Assembly (NCBI RefSeq): GCF_014646215.1
Contig: NZ_BMNA01000002.1
Coordinates: 240,864-304,863, forward strand
DNA: 64,000 nt
Direction of reading: 5' to 3'
Source: Nakamurella endophytica
Lineage (GTDB): Bacteria; Actinomycetota; Actinomycetes; Mycobacteriales; Nakamurellaceae
Shown here in pieces: positions 33,640 through 42,556 of the stretch. Every line of letters begins with the position of its first letter. Within the stretch, counting starts at the first letter, position 1. Position numbers and translations under genes: made by a program. The notes below the pieces were generated by a model, which saw nothing but the letters and a program-made list of their open reading frames with translations, had not been told where the DNA came from and searched no databases.

Positions 33640-35420
33640 GCGCCGCGAGCAGGACGGACGGCAGCGGCCTCCGACTCCCCTACCCGCCCCAGACCCTGCG
33701 GGAGTACGCGCTGCTGGCCGACGGCGAGCGGGGCGCGCTGATCGGCCCGCACGGGGAGGTCGTCTGGATGTGCGTGCCGCGGTGGGACTCCCCCGCCGTC
33801 TTCGCCAGCCTGCTCGGTGGCCGCGGCTCCTTCGCGATCGCGCCGGTCGAGCGGCACGTCTGGGGCGGCCACTACGAGGACCGCTCGATGATCTGGCGCA
33901 GCCGCTGGGTCACCACCTCGGGCATCGTCGAGTGTCGCGAGGCGCTGTGCTTCCCCGCCGATCCGCATCGCAGCGTGCTGCTCCGGCGGGTCGTCGCGGT
34001 GGCCGGTGACGCCCACGTGCGGCTCGAGCTGGACGCCAGGGCCGAGTTCGGGCACCGACCGACGCGGACCGTGCACCGGACCGACACCGACTGGCAGGGC
34101 CGGTCCGGGGACCTGCACCTGCGGTTGTCCGGGCTGGCGGGCACCCGTGCGGTGCGGCAGACCGGCGCCGTCGTCCTCGACCTGGTCGTGCCGGCCGGCC
34201 GGCAGCACGACTTCGTGTTCGAGGTCAGCGACGTGCCGCTGCCGAAGGACGTCCCGGACCCCGACGGCGGGTGGCGCGCCACCGAGGACGCCTGGCACCG
34301 CGCGGTCCCGGACCTGGACCACTGCCTGCACCCGAGCGGGGCGCGCAGGTCAGCGGCCGTGCTGCGCGGTCTGACGTCGAGCGGTGGAGGCATGGTCGCG
34401 GCGGCGACGACCAGCCTGCCCGAACGGGCGGAGGCCGGCCGCAACTACGACTACCGCTACGTCTGGATCCGCGACCAGTGCTACGCCGGGCAGGCGGCCG
34501 CCGCGGCCGGCATCGACGACCTGCTGGACGACGCCACCCGTTTCGTCTCGGCACGCCTGCTCGACCACGGCGACCGGATGCGGCCGGCGTACACCCCGAC
34601 CGGCGGACGGGTCCCCGATCAGCAGCGCATCGGCCTGCCCGGCTACCCCGGCGGCTACGACCGGGTCGGCAACTGGGTCAACGAGCAGTTCCAGCTCGAC
34701 GCCTTCGGCGAGTCGCTGCTCCTGCTGGCCGCGGCCGGCCGTCGGGACCGGCTCGACACCGACGGTCTCGAGGCGTTGCGGGTGGCCGCGGGCGCGATCG
34801 CCCGACGGTGGCAGGAGCCGGACGCGGGCATCTGGGAGATCGACCCACAGCCCTGGACGCACAGTCGGCTGATCTGCGCCGCCGGCCTGCGCGCCGTCGC
34901 CGCCACCGCGCAGGCCGGGTCGGCGGCTGCCGACTGGCTGGCGCTGGCGGACACCATCGTGGCCGACACGGCTCGTCATGCGGTGCACCCTTCCGGTCGC
35001 TGGCAACGCTCGCGCAGCGATCCGGGTCTCGACGGTGCGTTGCTGCTGCCGCCGATCCGCGGCGCCCTGCCCGCCGACGACCCCCGCACGGTCGCGACCC
35101 TGGACGCCTACCTTGCGGAGCTGACGCAGGACGGCTACGCGTACCGGTTCCGTCACGGCGACTCCCCGCTCGCGGACGCCGAGGGAGCATTCCTGCTGTG
35201 CGGATTCGTGACCGCCCTTGCGCTGCACCAGCAGCAGCGGCCGGTGGCCGCGCTCGCCTGGTACGAGCGCATGCAGGCGGCCTGCGGACCCCCGCAGCTC
35301 TACGCCGAGGAGTTCGACGTCGCGGAACACCAACTGCGCGGCAACCTCCCGCAGGCGTTCGTGCACGCCCTGCACCTGGAGTCCGCGGCGCGACTGGCGA
35401 CATCCGAGTCGGGCGGCTAA
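33636..35420 (+). CDS. glycoside hydrolase family 15 (trehalase/glucoamylase-like)
   Basis: A 594-residue cytoplasmic enzyme. The N-terminal beta domain (1-230) begins Y-A-L-L-A-D-G-E-R-G-A-L-I, and the (alpha/alpha)6 barrel carries Y-D-Y-R-Y-V-W-I-R-D-Q-C near 270 and N-W-V-N-E-Q-F-Q-L-D-A-F-G-E near 350, GH15 hallmarks. Related mycobacterial enzymes are trehalases, so trehalose or a glucosyl compound is the likely substrate. Last gene of the MarR-SDR-membrane-GH15 operon, starting by GTGA overlap. The stop TAA is rare in this DNA. It is followed by 239 nt with no gene seen. Confidence 0.88.
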   Translation: MSAASRTDGSGLRLPYPPQTLREYALLADGERGALIGPHGEVVWMCVPRWDSPAVFASLLGGRGSFAIAPVERHVWGGHYEDRSMIWRSRWVTTSGIVECREALCFPADPHRSVLLRRVVAVAGDAHVRLELDARAEFGHRPTRTVHRTDTDWQGRSGDLHLRLSGLAGTRAVRQTGAVVLDLVVPAGRQHDFVFEVSDVPLPKDVPDPDGGWRATEDAWHRAVPDLDHCLHPSGARRSAAVLRGLTSSGGGMVAAATTSLPERAEAGRNYDYRYVWIRDQCYAGQAAAAAGIDDLLDDATRFVSARLLDHGDRMRPAYTPTGGRVPDQQRIGLPGYPGGYDRVGNWVNEQFQLDAFGESLLLLAAAGRRDRLDTDGLEALRVAAGAIARRWQEPDAGIWEIDPQPWTHSRLICAAGLRAVAATAQAGSAAADWLALADTIVADTARHAVHPSGRWQRSRSDPGLDGALLLPPIRGALPADDPRTVATLDAYLAELTQDGYAYRFRHGDSPLADAEGAFLLCGFVTALALHQQQRPVAALAWYERMQAACGPPQLYAEEFDVAEHQLRGNLPQAFVHALHLESAARLATSESGG

Positions 35421-35659
35421 TCCTCGGCCGTCACAGTGGTGCAGCGTCGCCCCGCGGTGCCCGCGGAACTCGACCGGATCGCATCCATCCTGACCCGTGC
35501 GACCCACTGCAGGACTCCGGCGCATCGCGTCGGTGCGCAGCACACTCACTGCAGCACAGCGCAACCCGCACCGCCGGCGCGGTACCACGGTCGTCGACGG
35601 GCGGTCGGGGCGCAGGACCGTCCCGTCGCCGCCGGGCGCCATCGTGCCACACTGCCCAC

Positions 35660-36535
35660 GTGCTGGCCGGTCTCCTTCTCGCCGCCGTCGCGGCCGTCTG
35701 CTACGGCAGTTCGTCCGTGCTGCAGGCGGTCGGGGTGCGGCGCGCGGGCGGATCCGGACCGGCGTCGGGTGGCGGGGCGGCTCTCGCCGTGGCGCTCGGT
35801 CGACAGCCGCTGTACGTCCTCGGTCTGGTGGTCGACGGGGTCGGCTTCGTCGCGTCCGTGGTGGCGTTGCAGTTCCTCCCGCTGTTCGTCGTGCAGGCCG
35901 TGGTGGCGGCGAACGTGGCCGTCACCGCGCTCCTCGCGGCCGCCACCGGGACCGCTCTCGGCCGCAGCGCGTGGACGGCCCTGGCGGCCACCGCCGTCGG
36001 GCTGGTGCTGCTGTCCGTCTCGGGCTCGCCCGGGCAGGCCGAGGCGTCCGGTACCGGTTGGCAGTGGGCGCTTCTCGCCCTGGTGCTGCCCCTCGCGGCG
36101 GTGCCGTCGATCGCCCGCCACCGTCGCCGGCGGTCCGAGGTCCTGGCCTGCGGGGCCGGTCTCGGTTTCACCGTGGTCGCCGTGGCGGCCCGCTCGGTGC
36201 AGCTTCCGGCGGCCTGGTGGCACGTGCTCGGGCAGCCGTCGCTGTGGGCGGTGGTGTCGTCGGGCGTCGCCGCGCTGGTGCTGTTCACGCTCGCGCTGGA
36301 CGGCGGCTCGGTCACCGCGGTGTCCGCGGTCGTGGTGACGGTCGAGACGGTGCTGCCCGCGGTGGTCGGGGTGACCGTGCTCGGTGACCGGGTGCGAACG
36401 GGTTCCTGGCCGATCGCCGTCGTGGGATTCGTGCTCGCCGTCGGCGGCGCGGTCGCTCTCGCCCGCTTCGGAGACGGGGTCCCCGACGACTCGGCTGGCG
36501 GGACGGCCGCTGCTGCCGGCGGTCTACCGGGCTGA
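35660..36535 (+). CDS. EamA/DMT-type membrane transporter
   Basis: A 291-residue protein with nine to ten hydrophobic helices and the DMT repeats: Y-G-S-S-S-V-L-Q-A-V-G near the start, Q-F-L-P-L-F-V-V-Q-A-V-V-A-A-N in the first half, and a second-half motif V-V-V-T-V-E-T-V-L-P-A-V-V-G-V. It probably exports a small metabolite. The GTG at 35660 is 6 nt after CACACT, so may be leaderless. Its last 12 nt overlap the convergent esterase gene. Confidence 0.82.
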   Translation: MLAGLLLAAVAAVCYGSSSVLQAVGVRRAGGSGPASGGGAALAVALGRQPLYVLGLVVDGVGFVASVVALQFLPLFVVQAVVAANVAVTALLAAATGTALGRSAWTALAATAVGLVLLSVSGSPGQAEASGTGWQWALLALVLPLAAVPSIARHRRRRSEVLACGAGLGFTVVAVAARSVQLPAAWWHVLGQPSLWAVVSSGVAALVLFTLALDGGSVTAVSAVVVTVETVLPAVVGVTVLGDRVRTGSWPIAVVGFVLAVGGAVALARFGDGVPDDSAGGTAAAAGGLPG

Positions 36536-37933
36536 CCGCGACGGACCGGGCGTGACAGCCCCGGCCGAGGACGTGGTGCGGCGGGTGGCCGGCCGACGAC
36601 CCGACCGACCGGTCGGCCGGGTCCCGGCCCCGGGCGCCGCCGACGTCCGCGGGGCCGTCGGGACGGCGGTCGCCCCACCGGTGGTCACCGTCGGGGCGGC
36701 GCCGGTCGACCGGCCCGCCCCGACCGGTGCCGCGGATCCCGCCGCGGAGCCGGTGACCGGCATCGTCCCGGCGCCGCCCGGACGGAAGCCGGGCGCCACC
36801 TGCCCCAGCCACTGCAGCGCGCCGGGGATCAGCGGGTTCCACACGCCCAGCCGGTGACCGGCGTCGGGCAGGATCTCGGCCGTCACGGACAGCGGCGGAC
36901 GGGCGTCGTGCAGCAGCTGCGTCGTGCTGCCGTAGGACAGCGGGTCGGCCGGCGAGGTCTGCACCCACAGCGCGGTCGGCGGCGGCGCGTCCTGCGCGAG
37001 CCGGACCAGGTCGTAGTGGCGGCCTTCCGGGCTTCCGGCGGTGAAAGGCTGGTAGCCGCCCTCGAACTCGGCCTGGTAGTAGCCGCCGAGGCTGATCGCC
37101 GCGGAGTACAGCGCGGGATGCAGCATGGCCAGCATCGTCGCGCAGTACCCGCCCGCGCTGAACCCCATGGTGGCCCAGGCCGACCGCGACGTGTCGACGC
37201 GCAGGTGCTGATCCACCCACCCGGTCACGGTGTCGGTCAGCCAGGTCTCCATCGGGATGCCGCCCGCCCCGCCGTCGACGCACTCGGTGTCCACGCCGCC
37301 CGGCGAGATCCATGGCATGACCACCACCGTGTCGGCGAGTTCGGCCCGGCCGATCACCGCGGCCATCGTGTTGCCCAGCCGCATGGTCCTGGTGTACTGC
37401 GTCGGTGTGCCGGGCACGCCGTGGAACGCCTCCAGGACCGCGTACCGCCGGTCCTGGAAGGCCTTCTCGGTGTAGTCCGTCGGGAACCACACGGTCAACC
37501 GCCCCGACGACCCCGGCGTCGGCCCGGGGATGACGAAGTCCCGGTACTGCCCGTCGACGCCGGGATGCTGCCGCAGGTGCAGCGCCGGTTCCTCCAGGGC
37601 CAGCTGGGCCAGTCCGGCGCCCGGGCGGGTTCCGCCCGGTACCACGGCGGCGGCCGCCGACGCCGCCGCACCGGCCGTGACCACACCGGCCGCCGTGACG
37701 CCTCCGCCGCCGAGCAGGTCGGACCAGTCGGCGTACCAGAGATAGTCGTCGTTCAGGGTCACCGCGAGGGCCAGCACGACGAGCGTCACGATGCCCAGCT
37801 GGTGCAGGATGCGCACCACCACCGGCCACCAACCCGGACGCGCCCAGCGCGCCCAGCCGACGACGCACCAGACGAAGAGCGCCAGGGCGGCGACCCAGAG
37901 CAGCCACTCCAGCAGCGGTCCGGTCAGCGACAT
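36524..37933 (-). CDS. membrane-anchored alpha/beta hydrolase (putative esterase family)
   Basis: A 469-residue protein. Two N-terminal hydrophobic helices (about 6-28 and 40-58) are followed by an extracytoplasmic linker, then an esterase-D/antigen-85-like hydrolase (about 120-380): Y-A-V-L-E-A-F-H-G-V-P-G-T, nucleophile elbow M-G-F-S-A-G-G-Y-C, and H-R-L-G-V-W near 360. A low-complexity C-terminal tail of about 75 residues completes it. GAGGGA precedes the ATG at 37933. It may act on cell-envelope esters. Its 3' end overlaps the convergent EamA gene by 12 bp. Confidence 0.85.
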   Translation of the reverse strand: MSLTGPLLEWLLWVAALALFVWCVVGWARWARPGWWPVVVRILHQLGIVTLVVLALAVTLNDDYLWYADWSDLLGGGGVTAAGVVTAGAAASAAAAVVPGGTRPGAGLAQLALEEPALHLRQHPGVDGQYRDFVIPGPTPGSSGRLTVWFPTDYTEKAFQDRRYAVLEAFHGVPGTPTQYTRTMRLGNTMAAVIGRAELADTVVVMPWISPGGVDTECVDGGAGGIPMETWLTDTVTGWVDQHLRVDTSRSAWATMGFSAGGYCATMLAMLHPALYSAAISLGGYYQAEFEGGYQPFTAGSPEGRHYDLVRLAQDAPPPTALWVQTSPADPLSYGSTTQLLHDARPPLSVTAEILPDAGHRLGVWNPLIPGALQWLGQVAPGFRPGGAGTMPVTGSAAGSAAPVGAGRSTGAAPTVTTGGATAVPTAPRTSAAPGAGTRPTGRSGRRPATRRTTSSAGAVTPGPSRSAR

Positions 37934-38061
37934 GGCGGTCCCTCATCCCCTGTCCCGCGCCGGATGCGACCGGGCGCAGCGACACTGCGCCGGCCGTCCG
38001 GCACCGCGCGACCGTAGGCCGGCCTGCCGCGAGCGCGGGCGGAGGCCCATGGGCAACAGGT

Positions 38062-39057
38062 GTGAACACGCCGGCTTCACAGGTCTCCGGCGGACACTGT
38101 CGGGATGCCCTCTCCGCCACACCGTGTCGTCGGTGTCGTCGGTGTCGTCGGTGTCGTCGGTGTCGTCGTCGCCGTCGTCGCCGTGGAAGTCGACCGAGGC
38201 GGCGGCCCTGCAGGGACGGGGGTGGCCCGACGCCGGGGCTAGGCGCGGCACACCGGAGGGCGCTGCGCACGCTGGCCGCCGCGGTCGTCGCCACGACGGC
38301 ACTCGGCGTCGCCGGCCCGCGCGCGGACGTCGCGTCCGCGACGCCGCACGCCGTGACCGTGGCCGCGGATCCGGTTGTCGGGCCGCTCTTCCCGCGCGGC
38401 CTGGGATCCGGCGACCACGAGTGCACCGGCGCCGTGCTGGCCGGCGCTGCCGACCTGGTGCTGACCGCGGCGCACTGCGTGTCCGGCACCGGTGTCGGCA
38501 CGACGTTCGTCCCCGGCTACGACGGCACGGCACGGGATCCGGCGCCGTTCGGCGAGTGGCGGGTCGTGACGGCCTGGGTCCCCGCCGGGTGGCGGACGCA
38601 TGCGGACGAGGCGGACGACTACGCCATCCTGCGCGTGGCAGGACCGGCGGGGACGGCGGGCCGGCTCGCCCATCTCACCGGCGGTGGCGTCGAGCTCGGC
38701 GACGCGGCGCCCGCGGGCGCCCCGGTGTGGGTGCCCGCGTACGCGGCCGGTTCCGGCGACGCGCCGGTCGCGTGCACGGCGACCGTGTACCTCGACGACG
38801 GACATCCGGCGTTCGACTGCGAGGGCTACCCGGGCGGGACCAGCGGTGCGCCCTGGCTGGCCGGTGCCACCGGCACGGCCGGACCCGGCCGCGAGCCGGT
38901 GGTCGTCGGGTTGATCGGCGGCCACCGGCAAGGCGGGTGCGAGACGGACACCTCGTACTCGCCGCCGTGGGACGCGGGGATGCTGCTGCTGCTGGTGCGG
39001 GCACTGCTCCGGCTCCCGGGCGACGACGTGCCGGCTGCCCCCGACGACGGCTGCTGA
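38062..39057 (+). CDS. secreted trypsin-like serine protease, 5' end uncertain
   Basis: The 3' part encodes a chymotrypsin-fold protease with L-T-A-A-H-C-V (His), D-D-Y-A-I-L-R-V (Asp) and P-G-G-T-S-G-A-P-W (Ser), preceded by a signal-like helix A-L-R-T-L-A-A-A-V-V-A-T-T-A-L-G-V. The only in-frame start is a GTG at 38062. It puts a Cys/Arg-rich stretch, made by the 9-bp repeat, before the signal helix, which is abnormal for export. Either a non-canonical start near 38230 is used or the 5' end is damaged. 331 codons as drawn. Confidence 0.65.
   Translation: MNTPASQVSGGHCRDALSATPCRRCRRCRRCRRCRRRRRRRGSRPRRRPCRDGGGPTPGLGAAHRRALRTLAAAVVATTALGVAGPRADVASATPHAVTVAADPVVGPLFPRGLGSGDHECTGAVLAGAADLVLTAAHCVSGTGVGTTFVPGYDGTARDPAPFGEWRVVTAWVPAGWRTHADEADDYAILRVAGPAGTAGRLAHLTGGGVELGDAAPAGAPVWVPAYAAGSGDAPVACTATVYLDDGHPAFDCEGYPGGTSGAPWLAGATGTAGPGREPVVVGLIGGHRQGGCETDTSYSPPWDAGMLLLLVRALLRLPGDDVPAAPDDGC
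38124..38168. repeat. five tandem copies of GTGTCGTCG
   Basis: 9-bp units at 38124, 38133, 38142, 38151 and 38160, continuing into a related TCGCCGTCG stretch to about 38183. It lies in the open 5' part of the protease frame, where it encodes alternating Cys and Arg; in another frame it encodes V-S-S. Units are identical, so expansion is recent. Confidence 0.9.
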
Positions 39058-39122
39058 CGACCGGCTCCGCGTCCGGCGGCCGTCGGTGTACCCGGCTCAC
39101 GCGGAATTTCGCGGCGGGTAAG

Positions 39123-39128
39123 TACATT
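39123..39128 (+). promoter_or_regulatory. candidate -10 box of lysX
   Basis: TACATT, 7 nt before the GTG at 39136, in an AT-richer patch (GGAATTTCGCGGCGGGTAAG just upstream). No -35 is clear. Supports a leaderless GTG start rather than the TTG at 39127. Confidence 0.45.
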
Positions 39129-39135
39129 GCGCGAC

Positions 39136-42100
39136 GTGGCGACCCAGGTCCGCAGGCATCCCGTCGGGTCCGCCGAGCGGGTGGCCCGGTGGACCGTCGT
39201 CGTCTACGTCGTCGCGTCGTTGTTCACGGTGCTGGACCTGCCGCACCGCATCGGTGCACGGGAGTTCGACCCCCTCGACGCGGTGGCCGACACGCTGAAC
39301 CTTCCCGTGCTGCACAACGTCCTCGGCGTCCTGATCATGTTCCTGCTCACCGGAGCGTTGGTGCGGCGCAAGCGCTTCGCGTTGTGGATCGTGCTCGCCA
39401 CCCAGCTGCTCGGTGTGGTGTGGGCACTGGTCGTGCTGGCCAGGGCGGCGACCGGCCACTGGTTCTGGTTCCCCCGTCCCGCGCCCTCGCCGTCGGTCGG
39501 CGACGCGGTGCTGACCTACCTCGGAGGCGTGGTCGGTGCCGTGCTGGCCGTGGTGCTGTGGTCGGCGCGCTCGGCCTTCCCCGCTCGACGGTCGCCCGGA
39601 TCGCGGCGGGCCGCGCTGCTGGTCCTGCTGGCCGGCGGGGCGCTCTCGGTCGGCGTGGCGATCGCCGTCACCCAGTGGCAGCTCCCGGACGTCCGGCACC
39701 CGTGGGTCCGGGTGGTCGAGGCGGTGCGGGCCGCACTGGGCCTGGACTCGCTGCTGCCCCGCCCGGCGGGTGCCCCGCGGCTGCCGCCGTGGGCGGTGAG
39801 CCTGACCAGCACGCTGTCCGCGCTGGTGCTGATCGCGGCGGTGGCGGTGTTCCTGCGGTCCGGTCGGGCGCCGGCCGCCGGCGACGCGGGCACCGAGCTC
39901 GCCGTCCGCCGGCTGCTGGCCACCAGCCGCCACCAGGACTCGCTCGGGTACTTCGCGACCCGCCGCGACAAGTCCGTGCTGTTCGCACCGGACGGTCGGG
40001 CGGCCGTGAGCTACCGGGTGCTCGCGTCGGTGTGCCTGGCCTCCGCGGATCCGCTCGGCGATCCGCGGGACTGGCCGGCGGCGATCCGCGAGTGGCTGCA
40101 GCAGGCCCGACGCTACGGGTGGGTCCCGGCGGCCATCTCCGTGGGCCGGGAGGCGGCGCAGGCGTACGTCGCGGCCGGCTTCCGGGCGATCCCGCTGGGC
40201 GACGAGGCGATCCTCGATCTGCCGTCCTTCAGCCTCGCCGGGCCGCGGATGAAGCCGGTCCGGCAGGCCGTGCACCGGATCGAGCGCGCAGGCTTCACCG
40301 TGTCGATCCGGCGGCACCGCGACGTCGACCCCGCCGAGCTCGCGCAGCTGGCGGAGCTGGCCGACCGCTGGCGCGGTGACGCACCTGAAAGAGGCTTCTC
40401 CATGGCGCTCTCGCGCCTGGGCGATCCCGTCGACGGCGACTGCCTGATGGTGGTCGGGCACCGTGCCGACGGGCGGCCCGCGGGTGTGCTCTCGTTCGTG
40501 CCGTGGGGGCCGTCCGCGGTCTCGCTCGACCTGATGCGGCGGGCTCCGGACGCCCCAAACGGCCTGCTGGAGGCCATGGTCGTGGCGCTGGTGCAGCGGC
40601 ACGTCGACGTGGGTGTCCGGCGGGTGTCGCTGAACTTCGCCATGTTCCGGGGCGTGTTCGCCGCGGCCGAGGAACTCGGCGCCGGACCGGTCGTCCGCCT
40701 GAACAACGCGGTGCTGGGCGTCTTCTCGCGGTTCTTCCAGCTCGAGAGCCTGTACCGGTCGAACGCCAAGTACCGCCCCAGCTGGGTGCCGCGCTACCTG
40801 TGCATCGATTCGCCGCTGTCCCTGCCGCGGGTGGCCGTCGCGGCCGGAATGGCCGAGGGCTTCCTGCCGGCGGGCGGCGCGGCCGCCGCGCCCGTCAGCG
40901 AGGGTGCGCTGATCGCCGCGGTCGCGGAACTGGCCGCGCGGACGGCGGTCTCGGCGGCACCGGTCCGGCGTCTGCGCGACCAGGAGCGGATCCGCCGGCA
41001 GCATCTCGCGCGGCTGCGCGAGGCCGGCATGGATCCCTACCCCGTCGCGGTGCCCCGGACCGCGGACCTGGCCGAGCTGCGGCACCGTCCGCACGGCTCG
41101 CCGGTGAGCGCCGTCGGACGGGTCGAGGCGGTGCGGGACCTCGGCGGTGTGCTGTTCGCGGACCTGCGGGACGGTGACGCGCGGCTGCAGCTGGTCCTGG
41201 ACCGGGCGCTGACCGGACCGGACTCGATGGGCCTGTGGCGGCGCGGTGTCGACCGCGGTGACATCGTCAGCGCGACAGGCGTCGTCGGTGCCAGCCGCAC
41301 CGGCGAGCCGTCGCTGCTGGTCGACCGGTGGGGCACCGCGGCGAAGTCCCTGCGCCCGTTGCCGCCGGCGCGACAGGGGCTGCGCGACCCGGAGACCCGG
41401 CTCCGGGACCGGTCGGCCGACCTGCTGGTGAACCGCGACGCGGCCCGGATGATCCGGCGGCGCAGCACCGCCGTCGCGGCGCTGCGGGACGCCTTCCGCA
41501 GCCGCGGGTTCGACGAGGTCGAGACGCCCATCCTGAACGCCGTGCACGGCGGGGCGTCGGCCGCGCCGTTCCGCACCCACATCAACGCCTACCACCGTGA
41601 CCTGTCGCTGCGGATCGCCCCGGAGCTGTATCTCAAACGGCTGGTCGTCGGCGGCAGCGGGCCGGTGTTCGAAATCGGCCGGAACTTCCGCAACGAGGGG
41701 GCGGACGGCACCCACAACCCGGAGTTCACCTCCGTGGAGGCCTACCTGCCCTTCGCCGACTACCTCCGCATGCGCGACATCACCGCCGACGTGGTCCGCG
41801 AGGTCGCCGAGGCGGTCAACGGCGCGCCGGTCGCGATCCGGACCGGCCCGGCCGGTGAGCGGACGACGGTCGACCTGTCGGGCCCGTGGCGCACGCAGAC
41901 CGTCCACCGAGCGGTGGGCCTGGCGTGCGGGTGCGACGTCACGGTCGAGACGCCGGTGGCCGCCCTGCAGGACCTCGCCCGCCGCCGGGGCGTCGCGGTC
42001 TCCGAACGGGCATCGGCCGGCGAACTGGTGACGGCGCTGTACGAACACCTCGTCGAACCGGCCACCTGGGAGCCCACCTTCTTCACCGACTTCCCCGTCG

Positions 42101-42432
42101 AGACGTCGCCGTTGACCCGGACGCACCGGCGCGACGCCCGACTCGCGGAGCGGTGGGACCTCGTCGCGTTCGGGATGGAGATCGGCACGGCGTACAGCGA
42201 ACTGACCGATCCCGTCGAGCAGCGGGCCCGGCTGACCGCCCAGTCCCTGCGGGCCGCCGCCGGGGACGAGGAGGCGATGGAGCTCGACGAGGACTTCCTG
42301 GCCGCCCTGGAACTCGGGATGCCGCCCACCGGCGGTCTCGGGCTCGGTGTCGACCGCATCGTCATGATGCTGACCGGCTCGACCATCCGCGAGGTGCTGG
42401 CCTTCCCGTTCGTCCGACCCGTGCCGTCCTGA
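39136..42432 (+). CDS. lysX: bifunctional lysylphosphatidylglycerol synthase / lysyl-tRNA synthetase
   Basis: About 1,098 residues. An N-terminal membrane region (about 10-245, five to seven helices) is followed by the aminoacyl-phosphatidylglycerol synthase domain (about 250-560; R-D-K-S-V-L-F-A-P-D-G-R-A, S-L-N-F-A-M-F-R), an OB-fold near 640-720, and a class II lysyl-tRNA synthetase domain (about 760-1098) with F-R-N-E-G and G-L-G-L-G-V-D-R-I. This is the LysX architecture of mycobacteria. It charges tRNA-Lys and transfers lysine to phosphatidylglycerol, making the membrane less negative and resistant to cationic peptides. The start could also be the TTG at 39127. A housekeeping LysS is expected elsewhere. 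Confidence 0.95.
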   Translation: MATQVRRHPVGSAERVARWTVVVYVVASLFTVLDLPHRIGAREFDPLDAVADTLNLPVLHNVLGVLIMFLLTGALVRRKRFALWIVLATQLLGVVWALVVLARAATGHWFWFPRPAPSPSVGDAVLTYLGGVVGAVLAVVLWSARSAFPARRSPGSRRAALLVLLAGGALSVGVAIAVTQWQLPDVRHPWVRVVEAVRAALGLDSLLPRPAGAPRLPPWAVSLTSTLSALVLIAAVAVFLRSGRAPAAGDAGTELAVRRLLATSRHQDSLGYFATRRDKSVLFAPDGRAAVSYRVLASVCLASADPLGDPRDWPAAIREWLQQARRYGWVPAAISVGREAAQAYVAAGFRAIPLGDEAILDLPSFSLAGPRMKPVRQAVHRIERAGFTVSIRRHRDVDPAELAQLAELADRWRGDAPERGFSMALSRLGDPVDGDCLMVVGHRADGRPAGVLSFVPWGPSAVSLDLMRRAPDAPNGLLEAMVVALVQRHVDVGVRRVSLNFAMFRGVFAAAEELGAGPVVRLNNAVLGVFSRFFQLESLYRSNAKYRPSWVPRYLCIDSPLSLPRVAVAAGMAEGFLPAGGAAAAPVSEGALIAAVAELAARTAVSAAPVRRLRDQERIRRQHLARLREAGMDPYPVAVPRTADLAELRHRPHGSPVSAVGRVEAVRDLGGVLFADLRDGDARLQLVLDRALTGPDSMGLWRRGVDRGDIVSATGVVGASRTGEPSLLVDRWGTAAKSLRPLPPARQGLRDPETRLRDRSADLLVNRDAARMIRRRSTAVAALRDAFRSRGFDEVETPILNAVHGGASAAPFRTHINAYHRDLSLRIAPELYLKRLVVGGSGPVFEIGRNFRNEGADGTHNPEFTSVEAYLPFADYLRMRDITADVVREVAEAVNGAPVAIRTGPAGERTTVDLSGPWRTQTVHRAVGLACGCDVTVETPVAALQDLARRRGVAVSERASAGELVTALYEHLVEPATWEPTFFTDFPVETSPLTRTHRRDARLAERWDLVAFGMEIGTAYSELTDPVEQRARLTAQSLRAAAGDEEAMELDEDFLAALELGMPPTGGLGLGVDRIVMMLTGSTIREVLAFPFVRPVPS

Positions 42433-42556
42433 CGTCCGCCGGACGGTGGGGAGGTTCCCGGGCGCGGTCCACCGCCGCTCCGGTCCACGGCTCCCGGCAC
42501 GGCTTCCCGCGTGGCGGACGCGGTCGGCCGGCGCCGCATCCGCCAGAGTCGTCCCC

